Shown here one piece after another: positions 35,244 to 44,180 of a DNA stretch of 64,000 bases. Both the position numbers and the translations under genes were made by a program. Source of the stretch: JBDTVS01 sp040007095 (lineage in GTDB: Bacteria; Acidobacteriota; Vicinamibacteria; Vicinamibacterales; CAVVIG01); NCBI GenBank assembly GCA_040007095.1, contig JBDTVS010000117.1:1-64000 (forward strand). Reading direction: 5' to 3'. Below the pieces are notes generated by a model. That model ran no database searches. It saw only the letters and a program-made list of their open reading frames with translations, and had not been told where the DNA came from. Within the stretch, counting starts at the first letter, position 1, and every line of letters begins with the position of its first letter.

Positions 35244-36674
35244 ATGCCAGACGCTGATCGCGATCTGCAAGAGACCGAGCTCCCTTTGCCCTTCGGCGTG
35301 CAGGCGGCCACCGGCCAGTTGCTGCCCGACTTCGACGAGGCGGCCTTGCGGGCCATCGGTGTGGATCCGGCCCACATCATCCGGCGCAGCGAGAACGTGC
35401 GTGAGCTCGGCGCGGTCGAGTCCGTGAAGGATCCGAACGACCTCAGGCAGGCCGGGTGGGGCGTGGTCCTCCCGGCCGACATCTCGGCGGATGTCGTCGC
35501 CGCGCTCAAACCCCTCCTCGAGCGGCGCCAGCAGCAGGCGGGAACGTTGTACAAGGAATTCCCCGGCTACCAGGCCGGCCAGTCGGCTCGGGACTGGTTG
35601 AACCGGAAGGGCGTGGCATTCTCACTGGTCGACCCGGCGCTGGGCGTCCCGCTCTACCTGCTCCTCGTCGGGGGACCACGGCAGATCTCATTCGAATTCC
35701 AATATCTGCTCGACAGCTATTGGAATGTCGGACGTCTCGACTTCGACACGCCCGCTGAATACGCTGCGTACGCGGAGGCCGTGGTCGAGTACGAGAAGGC
35801 GGCGACGGTGCCGACGACGCGATCGAGCGCGCTGTGGGTCACCCGGAACGTCGCCGATCGCGCGACCGGTCTGCTGCACAATCAAGTCGGCGTACCGTTG
35901 GCCCGCGGCGACAAGATCCATCCTGCCCTTGGCCAGGCCAAAGGATTCCGCGTCTCGGAGTTTCTCGCCGAGGATGCCACGCGCGCAAACCTCGAGGCGA
36001 TTCTGCGCGGCCAGGCGCCAGGCGGACGTCCGGCGCTGCTGTTTACCGGATCGCACGGCGTCGCGTTCGATGCGGCCGACCCCGCGGCGCAACGTGAGAG
36101 GCAGGGAGCGCTGCTGTCGCAAGCGTGGGCGAAAGGCTCGGCGGTCACGCCGGATCAGTATCTGAGCGGCGCCAATCTGCCCTCCGACGCGAGCGTGCAC
36201 GGATTGATGCATTTCATGTTCGCCTGCTACGGGGGCGGATGTCCCGCCAGGGATACATACCAGCGCGACGCCAGCGGCAAACCCGTGCCCTTGATGGGCG
36301 ACCCGATCGTCGCGCGCCTGCCGCAGCGTCTGCTCGCCAAGGGGGCGTTGGCCGTACTCGCGCACATCGACCGCGCCTGGGCGTTTTCGTTTCAGAACGA
36401 CCGCGGTCAGGCGCAGCTTCAAGACTTCCGCACCGTCATGGAGCTGCTGCTCGACGGCCAGCGCATCGGGCAGGCGACCGACGGGTTCAACCGCAGATGG
36501 TCGGTACTGGGATCGGAGTTACAAATGGCGGTCGAGGAGCAGGATGCGACCGGCTCCGTTCAGGCATCGAGCCTGGCCAATCGACTCGTGGCGAGAGACG
36601 ACGCGCGCAACTACTTGATCCTCGGCGATCCGGCCGTGCGGCTGCGCGTGGAGGCGATGGCCGACCCGTCGTAG
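35244..36674 (+). CDS. Putative caspase-fold (C25/CHAT-like) cysteine protease
   Basis: 476 residues, cytosolic. ALLFTGSHGVAFD (His271) and LMHFMFACYGGGCP (Cys328) have the strand-His-Gly and strand-Cys spacing of clan CD proteases such as gingipains (C25), caspases and CHAT. The strand ALAVLAHIDRAWAFSF continues the fold. The N-terminal ~180 residues are of unknown type and could be a prodomain; it includes GVVLPADISADVVAAL. A ribosome binding site AGGAG precedes the ATG, nine bases after the hydrolase stop. It may be activated by, or act beside, the upstream CHAT protein, forming a protease pair. Family assignment rests on the motif pair and needs a profile search. Confidence 0.7.
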   Translation: MPDADRDLQETELPLPFGVQAATGQLLPDFDEAALRAIGVDPAHIIRRSENVRELGAVESVKDPNDLRQAGWGVVLPADISADVVAALKPLLERRQQQAGTLYKEFPGYQAGQSARDWLNRKGVAFSLVDPALGVPLYLLLVGGPRQISFEFQYLLDSYWNVGRLDFDTPAEYAAYAEAVVEYEKAATVPTTRSSALWVTRNVADRATGLLHNQVGVPLARGDKIHPALGQAKGFRVSEFLAEDATRANLEAILRGQAPGGRPALLFTGSHGVAFDAADPAAQRERQGALLSQAWAKGSAVTPDQYLSGANLPSDASVHGLMHFMFACYGGGCPARDTYQRDASGKPVPLMGDPIVARLPQRLLAKGALAVLAHIDRAWAFSFQNDRGQAQLQDFRTVMELLLDGQRIGQATDGFNRRWSVLGSELQMAVEEQDATGSVQASSLANRLVARDDARNYLILGDPAVRLRVEAMADPS

Positions 36675-36690
36675 AGCGGTTTTCACCGCT
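36675..36690 (+). terminator. Hairpin directly after the protease operon
   Basis: AGCGGT-TTTC-ACCGCT forms a 6-bp stem with a tetraloop starting at the base after the TAG stop. No U-run follows, so strength is uncertain. Confidence 0.4.
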
Positions 36691-36700
36691 ACGTCACTAA

Positions 36701-36856
36701 GGACCCGTCGACAAATAAAGATGCCATCTGGACGTCGATGCATCCCACCTGGCTGCGTTGCTCGTCGCTTACATACGCCCGGTATGCGCGCTCCTCGCGC
36801 CTTGCCATGCGGGCGCCTCGACGCCCATATTGGCACCTTTATTTATCGACGGGTCC
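36701..36856. repeat. 156-bp inverted-repeat element (MITE/REP-like)
   Basis: The ends are 26-base inverted repeats that match at 24 positions (left arm 36701-36726 begins GGACCCGTCGA; right arm 36831-36856). The core (36745-36820) holds GCGTTGCTCGTCGC, CATACGCCCGGTATG (a small hairpin) and CGCGCCTTGC. A related core is found at 61470-61535. TAA flanks both ends (36698-36700 and 36857-36859), possibly a 3-base target duplication. Its right end meets the stop codon of the reverse PIG-L gene. No ORF of note inside. Confidence 0.7.
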
Positions 36857-39744
36857 TAACGTGCGGGCCTGCTCGCCGCGGGAGCCTTCTCGGGAGCCGG
36901 CTTCTCCGGTGTCAGCGGCTTCTCAGCAGTAAGAGGCTTCCTGGAAGCCTGCGGCTTTGCGGCGGCCGCGGGCGCCGGCGCCTTCCCCAGGCTGATCAGG
37001 TTCGCGAGCAGCTGATATGCGCCATCGGTTCCCGCCGGCAATTGCCTCCACAAGCCCAGGCCGACGTAGACCCATTTTCCCTTGCCGTAGGTCGTCTCGA
37101 CCAGCGCTCCGCGCTTTTCGCCCTTGTTGTACGGGAACGGATCCTCGAGCGCGACAAGATCGCGATAGCGCGGGTCGCGGTCGCCGAGAAAATACAGCCC
37201 GCGCTCCTGGACCCAGCCTTTCCAGGTCGAGTCGCTGATCTCGTTGGGAAACGTCAGAACCGGGTCGCTTGGAGCCACGACGTTGACGCCGGCGAACTCG
37301 TCGGTCACCCGATTGCCGCTGACCTGCGCCGGATAGGGTCCGTACTGCGCATCGTTGAATTCGAACTTGTTGTACTGGACGATCAGCGTGCCGCCGCCGT
37401 TGACGTACTCGAGCAGCCGGCTGTTGTTGGCGCGGAGATCGATTCGCCGCTCGTACGCGCGCACGCCGGTCACGATGGTGCTGAATCGCGAGAGGTTGCC
37501 CCACGCGAGCTCCTCGGGGGTGATGTACTCGACCTTGACGCCGAGCTGCTCGATCGCCGCCGGCACTTCGTCGCCGACCCCCACGATGTATCCGACCGTG
37601 AGGTTCGAGGCGAGCTTGACGTTGATCACCTTCACGGTGACGTCGGCGTCGTGGTAAATGTGCTGCCGGCGGATGTGCGGGTACTCGATCGTCTGGTAGC
37701 CGCGCGAGAACGTCTGCCCGCCCGACGACACGATCGCGTGGACGTGATACTCACCGGGCACGGTATTGGGCGCGGCCTTGATCGAGAACCGGACGGTCTG
37801 CGATTCGTCCTGCCGTGCGAATGTCATCGACTGGGGCGGCGGCGTGGCGGTCCATCCGGCCGGAAGCTGCAGCGTCACCACGTTCTCTGCGGGGCCTTGC
37901 CCGTTGTTCACCACCGAGACGCGCAATTCGCGGCCGCTGGCGTCCGCCCGAAGGGGGCCGCGCACGGCTGCCGACACCGGACTCGGGGCGCCGATCGAAC
38001 GCGCCGGGATGATGGCGACATCAGGAGACACACGCACCGAGAACGCCGGCGTCACGAGCAGTTCGGTCCGCTTCTCGCCGCTGAAGATGTTGCCTTCGTA
38101 GCGATACTGAACCGGGAGCGCGTCCACGACCTGTTCGCCCGCCGCGTCCGCCAGGGCGAAGGTCAGCCGCACAGTGAACGGCGTCGGGCGATACGGCAGC
38201 CCGAACGGCGCATCCGCGTCGAAGGTGTAGCGTCCCGCCTCGCCTTGACGATGCCAGTACGGCTCGCTCACGCGCGCGTTGGCGGGAATCTTCAAGCCGA
38301 CCTCGCAGCGGCCGACCATTTCCTTCGTCAACGTGGAGATCACTGGCGCGGAGGGCGCAGTCGCACCTCCGCGGCCGCCGCGGCCCGCGCCGCGTCCCCC
38401 GCCGGCGGTCACTGCGGTCAAGGCGCACTGGGCCTCGCCGTCGAAACCGTTGAACGCCACCTGCTTGACGGTGACATCGGACGCCCCGTTATTTGCCACC
38501 AGCACGGAAATCTTCACCGGCTGTCCAGGGACCACCAGGCCGTCGTCCGACAGCGCTTCGACATGCACGGCATTCGCGAGGAGAATCGCCTGCTGAAACT
38601 CGGATTCCTTCTGCGCGAGCCGCATGTCGATGTCGTAGCGCCCGTTTTCGTCGAGGGTCAAGCCGCGCAGCTGGCCGCGAAGCGCGCGGACGGCATGCAG
38701 CCCGGCGAGCAGCGGCGCGAGCGTCGCCTGGTGCGGACCGCTGTCGAACTTTTTCTGGGCATCCTGGACGGACAACGCCACCGCGGCCAGACCGGTCACC
38801 AGTTCTTGCGGCGGGCGCGGCCCGGCAAACTGCACGAGGCCGGCAATTGTGCTGTCGACGCCGTCAAAGAGCGACGCCTCGTCCTTCCCCACCTGACCGG
38901 GTATCGTCGACTCGGCGAGCTGGTAGGTCGACGCCGAGGGTCCCGGCAGGGCGAGCAACTGCGCCATGCCCTGGCACTTGTGCATGCTGCGCGCCTCGGT
39001 GCCGATTTCGGCGTAGGTCTTGCCAAGCAACGGGTCGTACACCGACAGGTTCACGCGCAGAAGCTTTGCGGCGTCGGGTTGGCTTCCCTGCGGACCGGGG
39101 CCCTGATTGAAATAGAACTTCTTCGGCGCCCATGGACGAAGACCGTCCTTGAGTTGCTCGGGATACTTCGTCGGATCGCCGGCGAGCTTGAACGCCTCGC
39201 GGGCGATCAGCGCGGACGCCTGGTGATGCTGTCCTCCGCCGGTGCCCGTTGGCGTCATGGCGGTGATCACGTCCGGCCGGACCATGCGCATCAGGCGCAC
39301 GAAGTCGCCGGTAATCTCGTCGCGGCCCCACTTCTCGAACGTCTCGTCCAGGCTGAACGAGAAGCCGAAGTCGACGGCGCGCGTGAAGTACTGCTCCGCC
39401 CCGTCGAAGCGGTGCAGCGCCGCCAACTCCTCGGTCCGCAGGACGCCGAGCGCCTCGAAGATTTCCGGGCCGATCTCGTTCTGGCCGCCGTTGCCGCGCG
39501 TCGCGGTCGCCAGGACGGTTCGATAGCCCAGTCCGCGATTCAGCTGCACGAACAACCCGTTGTTCTCGTCGTCGGGATGCGCGTCGGCGTTCATGTAGAC
39601 GCCGGTGTTGGCGAGATGCCGTAGTGCGAGGCCAAGCGCCACATGGCCCTGCGCCTCATCGACGGGCACGACCCGCATCTGCGCGCCGAGACCCAGGCCG
39701 ACGGCGGCGACAATCCCGGCAACGACGAGCAGCGTGCGTCTCAT
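36856..39744 (-). CDS. Secreted PIG-L family deacetylase with long C-terminal region
   Basis: 962 residues from the ATG at 39744. A signal peptide (RRTLLVVAGIVAAVGLGLG) leads into a PIG-L domain at ~45-300, with the Zn motif NADAHPDDENNG at 53-64 and GGQHHQAS as a second ligand region. Residues ~400-720 look like Ig-like or beta-sandwich domains (VKISVLVANNGASDV, VSVVNNGQGPAENV); ~720-920 resembles a glutamine amidotransferase-like or ThuA-like domain (VEYITPEELAWG, GGTLIVQYNKFEF). The C-terminus is a Pro/Ala/Lys tail. Probably an exported deacetylase acting on envelope or environmental glycans. The stop codon abuts the 156-bp element. Confidence 0.88.
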   Translation of the reverse strand: MRRTLLVVAGIVAAVGLGLGAQMRVVPVDEAQGHVALGLALRHLANTGVYMNADAHPDDENNGLFVQLNRGLGYRTVLATATRGNGGQNEIGPEIFEALGVLRTEELAALHRFDGAEQYFTRAVDFGFSFSLDETFEKWGRDEITGDFVRLMRMVRPDVITAMTPTGTGGGQHHQASALIAREAFKLAGDPTKYPEQLKDGLRPWAPKKFYFNQGPGPQGSQPDAAKLLRVNLSVYDPLLGKTYAEIGTEARSMHKCQGMAQLLALPGPSASTYQLAESTIPGQVGKDEASLFDGVDSTIAGLVQFAGPRPPQELVTGLAAVALSVQDAQKKFDSGPHQATLAPLLAGLHAVRALRGQLRGLTLDENGRYDIDMRLAQKESEFQQAILLANAVHVEALSDDGLVVPGQPVKISVLVANNGASDVTVKQVAFNGFDGEAQCALTAVTAGGGRGAGRGGRGGATAPSAPVISTLTKEMVGRCEVGLKIPANARVSEPYWHRQGEAGRYTFDADAPFGLPYRPTPFTVRLTFALADAAGEQVVDALPVQYRYEGNIFSGEKRTELLVTPAFSVRVSPDVAIIPARSIGAPSPVSAAVRGPLRADASGRELRVSVVNNGQGPAENVVTLQLPAGWTATPPPQSMTFARQDESQTVRFSIKAAPNTVPGEYHVHAIVSSGGQTFSRGYQTIEYPHIRRQHIYHDADVTVKVINVKLASNLTVGYIVGVGDEVPAAIEQLGVKVEYITPEELAWGNLSRFSTIVTGVRAYERRIDLRANNSRLLEYVNGGGTLIVQYNKFEFNDAQYGPYPAQVSGNRVTDEFAGVNVVAPSDPVLTFPNEISDSTWKGWVQERGLYFLGDRDPRYRDLVALEDPFPYNKGEKRGALVETTYGKGKWVYVGLGLWRQLPAGTDGAYQLLANLISLGKAPAPAAAAKPQASRKPLTAEKPLTPEKPAPEKAPAASRPAR

Positions 39745-39776
39745 AGGGTCATTCTGCCCGAGGCTACGGGCGCTTA

Positions 39777-40913
39777 TCAATTGGCGGCGAGGATTTCCTC
39801 ATAGTACGCCTCGTAGACCGGCACGATGATTTCGTCGCAGAAACGCTCGTGCACCGACCGGCGCGCGGCGTCGGCGATGCGGCGGTGCAGCAGCACATCG
39901 GTCAGCAGCCGGATGGCCGACTCCGCCATGCCGTCGAGATCGCCGGGCTCGTGCAGAAAGCCGGTGGTCCCGTGGGCGATCACCTCCGGGAGTCCGCCCA
40001 CTCGCGACGCAACGACCGGGACATCGCACGCCATGGCTTCGAGCGCCGCCAGCCCGAAGCTCTCCTGCGCCGACGGGAGCAGAAAGACGTCCGACACCGA
40101 CAGCAGCGGCAGCACAGAATCCTGCTCGCCGAGGAAGTTCACGTGGTCGCTGACGCCGAGCGAGCGGGCCCGCTGCATCGCCTCGTCCAGGTCGGGACCG
40201 TCGCCGACCATCAGCAGCCGGGCCGGCGTGGCGCGGCAGATCCGCGCGAACACGTCGATCACTGCGGGCACACGCTTCACCGGCCTGAAGTTGGAGACGT
40301 GGATGACGATCTTCTCGTCATCCCGGGCAAACCGGCGGCGAAGGGCCGGCACCTTGAGACGGTGGTGCACTGAGCAATCCAGAAAGTTCGGAATCACCCT
40401 GATGTCCCGCGCGATGCCCAGCTGGCGCTTGGTATCCGCCTTCAAGCTCTCCGATACCGCCGACACGCCGTCGGATTGCTCGATGCAGAAGGCAACCGCC
40501 TCCGAGTACGACGGATCGCTGCCGAGCAGCGTGATGTCGGTTCCGTGCAGCGTCGTGATCACCTTGGGCGGAACCTGATGCTGCGACGATGCGAGAATCT
40601 GCCGCGCCAGATAGGCTGCGGTCGCGTGAGGAATCGCATAGTGTGCGTGGATGATGTCGAGCTGCTCGGCCCGTGCCACCTGGACGATCTTGTTGGCGAG
40701 CGACAGCAGATACTGAGGCTCGCGGAACAGCGGATAGGTCGGCGTCTCGACGCGATGGAACGAGAGCCCGGGCTGGTAGTCGCCGAGCCGGAACGGCGTG
40801 TCGCTGCTCAGGATGTGCACGCGGTGCCCGCGCGCCGCCAGCGTCTTGCCCAATTCGCTCGCGATGACGCCGCTGCCGCCGACCGACGCGTAACAGACGA
40901 TGCCAACCTTCAT
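39777..40913 (-). CDS. bshA: N-acetyl-alpha-D-glucosaminyl L-malate synthase
   Basis: GT4 enzyme that joins UDP-GlcNAc to L-malate, the first step of bacillithiol synthesis. 378 residues from the ATG at 40913. MKVGIVCYASVGGSGVIASELG, LSFHRVETPTYPLF and IIHAHYAIPHATAAYLA are characteristic of BshA, and AQESFGLAALEAMACDVPVV carries the EX7E motif. The ATGA overlap with the bshB1 gene supports the assignment. The BshC cysteine ligase is not in the window. Confidence 0.92.
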   Translation of the reverse strand: MKVGIVCYASVGGSGVIASELGKTLAARGHRVHILSSDTPFRLGDYQPGLSFHRVETPTYPLFREPQYLLSLANKIVQVARAEQLDIIHAHYAIPHATAAYLARQILASSQHQVPPKVITTLHGTDITLLGSDPSYSEAVAFCIEQSDGVSAVSESLKADTKRQLGIARDIRVIPNFLDCSVHHRLKVPALRRRFARDDEKIVIHVSNFRPVKRVPAVIDVFARICRATPARLLMVGDGPDLDEAMQRARSLGVSDHVNFLGEQDSVLPLLSVSDVFLLPSAQESFGLAALEAMACDVPVVASRVGGLPEVIAHGTTGFLHEPGDLDGMAESAIRLLTDVLLHRRIADAARRSVHERFCDEIIVPVYEAYYEEILAAN

Positions 40914-41614
40914 CGATCGGCTTTCAGCACGCCCGAGCGCACGACGGGATGGCGGACCACCACGCCCTCGGCCCACCGGACGCCCGCGAGCGCGCCGAAC
41001 TGCGCGTCGCGGCTTTCGATCAGCTGCCGGAAGAGCGGTGTGTTCAGCCGGGTCTCGGCCGCATCCGGCGCGGTGCGCTGAAACTGGCTCGCGTGGCAGT
41101 CGAGGGCCGCACGCTTGCGCTCGTAATGATCGGAGACGTCCACGACAAAAGACGGCGCCGCCGAGTCGTTGATGAAGTAGTAGCAGACCCAGTCAGCCTT
41201 CCACGCCTCGCGTTCCGGCTGGTATCGGCGCAGGCCGCTGTTGAACACTGCCTCGGTGAGCACATGGCTGGCGGCCACGTGATCGGGATGGCGATCGGAC
41301 CAGTAGGGAATGGCGATCGTTCGCGGCTGGTGTTGTCGAATGAACGCGACCGCGTGCGCGAGGTGTTCAGCGTCGTCGCCGATTCGTCGATCCGGCCACC
41401 GCAGGTTCTCGCGCCAGGCCGCGCCGAGCGCCGCGCGCGCCGATTCGCTTTCGGCCAGCCGCTCGTCGACGGTGCCGTTGCTGCCCATCTCGCCGGCCGT
41501 CAGATCGCACAGCCCGACGACATGACCGAGCGCCACGTGGTGGGCAATCGTGCCGCCCAGACCGATCTCGAGGTCGTCGGGATGAGGGCCGAAGACGAGC
41601 AGATCCACAGGCAT
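40910..41614 (-). CDS. bshB1: Bacillithiol biosynthesis deacetylase BshB1
   Basis: PIG-L family Zn enzyme removing the acetyl group from GlcNAc-malate. 234 residues, near the BshB1 norm, from the ATG at 41614. Motifs: VFGPHPDDLEIGLGGTIA, DLTAGEMGSNG, and WSDRHPDHVAAS. It precedes and overlaps bshA by ATGA. The two genes imply that this organism makes bacillithiol as its low-molecular-weight thiol, if a bshC exists elsewhere. Confidence 0.93.
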   Translation of the reverse strand: MPVDLLVFGPHPDDLEIGLGGTIAHHVALGHVVGLCDLTAGEMGSNGTVDERLAESESARAALGAAWRENLRWPDRRIGDDAEHLAHAVAFIRQHQPRTIAIPYWSDRHPDHVAASHVLTEAVFNSGLRRYQPEREAWKADWVCYYFINDSAAPSFVVDVSDHYERKRAALDCHASQFQRTAPDAAETRLNTPLFRQLIESRDAQFGALAGVRWAEGVVVRHPVVRSGVLKADR

Positions 41615-41746
41615 AGGATTGTGAGAGTCAGTATGGCTGATGGCACATGCGCATGACTGATGGCTCTGGCAGGGAACCGCCACGATCCGCCAACCCCTGA
41701 TTTCGCCGCGCCCCTAAGAATACCCCGGCCGGTCAGCAGGTACGGC

Positions 41747-41920
41747 ACGGTCGGGCTGAAGCCAGGCTGAAGCCGGACACTACGTACGTCGACGCGATTG
41801 TCCAGCGGAGAGCTGGCATCGCAGACGCCGCTCTTGTCGTAGGTGGTGCCCGGCTTCAGCCGCACGGAGGCTCTGATTGTACGTAGTGTCCGGCTTTCAG
41901 CCAGGCTTCAGCCGGACCGT
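41747..41920. repeat. GGCTGAAGCC inverted-repeat cluster
   Basis: Fills most of the 312-base gap between the bshB1 start and the FAD oxidoreductase end. Left arm 41747-41787 (ACGGTCGGGCTGAAGCC..., ending GGACACTACGTAC) and right arm 41879-41920 are reverse complements over about 41 bases with a few changes. A third unit, GGCTTCAGCC, lies between them near 41850. The same word is found again at about 57345-57390. Dispersed palindromic repeat, likely a REP-type element; no gene seen. Confidence 0.7.
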
Positions 41921-41926
41921 CGGGGC

Positions 41927-43141
41927 CTATCGAAAACCGAAGACCTCGTCGGCAGGCTCCAGCTGATCGAGGTGGTGATGCAGCAGGACGCGACTCGCCA
42001 GGTACGCGCCGGTCACGGTGTGGCTGGAGTCGCCGAACGCGAACAGGTGATGCGGATAGTTGCGATGCGGGCCGATGTAGGGAAGCCCGTCCTCGGTTCG
42101 CGCGTACGCCGCATCCCACCCATAGTCGGGCGCGATGCCTGAGATCTCTGGATAGAGGGTCGACAGCTCGTACATCAGCTGCCCGGTCCGCTGCACGATG
42201 ACCTTGTCGCGTTGTCGGTCCGGTGGCGATTCCGAATCGGCGCCGGTCACCAGCAACCGCTCGCCATCGACCCATCGGACGATGTGCGGTGGATTCGCCG
42301 AATCGCGAACGACCGCGTCGCGGCGTCCGAGGGACTGGCGAATTCTCGCCGGGACCGGCGCGGTCAGAGCGGAGTAACTCCGTCGAAACCAGAAATGGCG
42401 GCGAAGGCCCTTGAAGAGCGCCGTCGGCCCGGCGGTCGCGACGACCACTCGCGTCGTCCGGATCCGGCCGCCCGGCGTGTGGACTTCGGCGTCCCGCCGG
42501 CCGAACGTAATCCGCATGGCCGGCGAGCGCTCGAACAACCGCGCGCCGCGCTCGATTGCCGCATGCGCCAGACCGACGGCCGCACGGTACGGATCGATCG
42601 TCGCGCCATCACGCGCCCGGATGCCGGCAAGTGCCGAAAAACCGAGCTCGCCCGAGATCGCACGGGCGTTGAGCAGCGGGGCGTCGATGCCGGCCGCGCG
42701 TCGCGCCTTCTGCTCACGTTTGAGTTGTTGCGCCTGCTCGGGGCTCCGTGCGGCCGTCGTCGACCCCAACGGCTCCAATGCGCACTTGACGTTGAGGCGA
42801 CGCAGGAGCGCCGCGAAGTCGAGCCCGGCACGATGCCACGCCTGCCATCCCCGACGGGCGTCGCGCAGGCCGAGGGCTTTCTCGAGCTCGGCAAACCCAA
42901 CGCCGGGATCGTCGCCCATCCAGCCGGCACTCGCTGCCGTCGTGCCACGGCCGATCTGCTCGGCTTCGAGGACGATCGCTTTCACGCCCGCTGCGCTCAA
43001 CGCGTATGCGGTCGCGCAGCCGGTCAGCCCGCCCCCAATGATGACGACCTCGGCGGTGCTGGCGCCTCGGTATTTGGGATACGACGGCACTCGCGACTTC
43101 TTGACTTGGTCGATCCAGGGCGAACGGCCGTATTTGGTCAC
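41927..43141 (-). CDS. FAD-dependent amino acid/glycine oxidase-like oxidoreductase
   Basis: 404 residues of the DAO fold. The N-terminal FAD motif EVVIIGGGLTGCATAYALSA is at ~32-51, with TTAASAGWM after it and the C-terminal FAD contact GLPYIGPHRNYPHHLFAFGD-type segment near 365-385. It has no signal peptide. Related families oxidise glycine, sarcosine or D-amino acids with oxygen, but the substrate cannot be assigned. Start is GTG at 43141. It is followed at a distance by bshB1-bshA on the same strand, separated by the repeat cluster, so co-transcription is doubtful. Confidence 0.9.
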   Translation of the reverse strand: MTKYGRSPWIDQVKKSRVPSYPKYRGASTAEVVIIGGGLTGCATAYALSAAGVKAIVLEAEQIGRGTTAASAGWMGDDPGVGFAELEKALGLRDARRGWQAWHRAGLDFAALLRRLNVKCALEPLGSTTAARSPEQAQQLKREQKARRAAGIDAPLLNARAISGELGFSALAGIRARDGATIDPYRAAVGLAHAAIERGARLFERSPAMRITFGRRDAEVHTPGGRIRTTRVVVATAGPTALFKGLRRHFWFRRSYSALTAPVPARIRQSLGRRDAVVRDSANPPHIVRWVDGERLLVTGADSESPPDRQRDKVIVQRTGQLMYELSTLYPEISGIAPDYGWDAAYARTEDGLPYIGPHRNYPHHLFAFGDSSHTVTGAYLASRVLLHHHLDQLEPADEVFGFR

Positions 43142-43189
43142 GTCGCGGACATTTTAGGTCAGGTTGGTCACCGGGCGGGTGGGGCAGGT

Positions 43190-43236
43190 GTTCTTTGTGC
43201 TCTTTGTGGTTTGGTCTTTGTAGTCTTCGTGGTTCA
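43190..43236. repeat. TTTGTGG-type repeat upstream of panE
   Basis: GTTCTTTGTGCTCTTTGTGG followed by CTTTGTAGTCTTCGTGG: several imperfect copies of a TTTGTGG/TTCGTGG word between divergent genes. Same word as at 6561 and 51264. Confidence 0.55.
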
Positions 43237-43256
43237 ACTGATAGCATCGCCCGTTG

Positions 43257-44180
43257 ATGCGCATCGCAGTCGTTGGCAGCGGCGGCGTGGGCGGGTATTT
43301 TGGCGGCCGGCTGGCCGCGGCCGGTTCCGAGGTCAGCTTTCTTGCGCGGGGTGCGCATCTCGAAGCCCTCCGCTCACGCGGTCTTCGCATCCAGAGTCCG
43401 CTCGGCGACCTGCACCTGGCACAGGTCCACGCGACCGACGACCCCTCCTCCATTGGCCCGGTCGACGTCGTGTTTTTCACGGTCAAGCTGTACGACACCG
43501 ACGCGGGGCTGATGCTCCTGCCGCCGCTCATCGGCGCCGACACCGTCGTGGTGCCGTTTCAAAACGGCGTCGACAGCGTGGAGCGGCTGATTGGCGCGGT
43601 GGGCGCCGAACACACCGCCGGCGGAACCGCCTACGTGGCCGCCGTCGTTGCCGAACCGGGTGTGATTCGCCACACGGCGAACGCCCGGTTGACCTTCGGC
43701 GAGCTGGACGGATCCCGGTCGGATCGATTGTCGCGATTGCAGGAGGCCTGCGGCGCCGCCGGGTTCAGCGCAAGGCTGAGCGAACGGATTGAAGGCGACA
43801 TCTGGAAGAAGTTCGTGTGGCTGTCGATGTTCAGCGCGGTCACCGCCGTGACGCGATTGCCGATTGGCCCGATCCGTGAAGACCCGGATCTGTTGGTGCT
43901 CTGTCAGGCCGCTGCGATGGAGGGCATGTCCGTCGCGCACGCGAAGGGAGTCCAGCTGCCTCTCGCGGTCCTCGACGAACTGGTGCCGGGCCTTCACACC
44001 CTGCCGCCCGGAGCACGATCGTCGATGCTCGAGGACCTCGAACGCGGACGGCCGCTCGAGCTGCGGTGGCTGAGCGGTACGGTGGTACGCCTCGGCGAAG
44101 CGTTGGGTGTCGCGACTCCCGTCCATCGTTTCGTGACGACCGTGCTGGCGCCCCATGCTGCCGGTCGTCAAACCGCCTGA
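43257..44180 (+). CDS. panE: 2-dehydropantoate 2-reductase (PanE/ApbA family)
   Basis: 307 residues. NADP-binding motif MRIAVVGSGGVGGYFGGRLA at the start; VVVPFQNGVDSVERL and the catalytic-lysine region IWKKFVWLSMFSAVTA are typical of ketopantoate reductases. It reduces 2-dehydropantoate to pantoate for coenzyme A, though close family members act on other 2-keto acids, so the gene symbol is probable rather than certain. ATG at 43257 is used; TTG 43254 adds one residue. It overlaps the start of the MFS gene. Confidence 0.85.
   Translation: MRIAVVGSGGVGGYFGGRLAAAGSEVSFLARGAHLEALRSRGLRIQSPLGDLHLAQVHATDDPSSIGPVDVVFFTVKLYDTDAGLMLLPPLIGADTVVVPFQNGVDSVERLIGAVGAEHTAGGTAYVAAVVAEPGVIRHTANARLTFGELDGSRSDRLSRLQEACGAAGFSARLSERIEGDIWKKFVWLSMFSAVTAVTRLPIGPIREDPDLLVLCQAAAMEGMSVAHAKGVQLPLAVLDELVPGLHTLPPGARSSMLEDLERGRPLELRWLSGTVVRLGEALGVATPVHRFVTTVLAPHAAGRQTA

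Noticed and set aside
36721..39624. Long forward open frame (967 codons) opposite the secreted PIG-L gene
   Set aside because: It is the mirror frame of a GC-rich gene whose reverse strand has a signal peptide and PIG-L motifs. The forward protein is Arg/His-rich with no domain.
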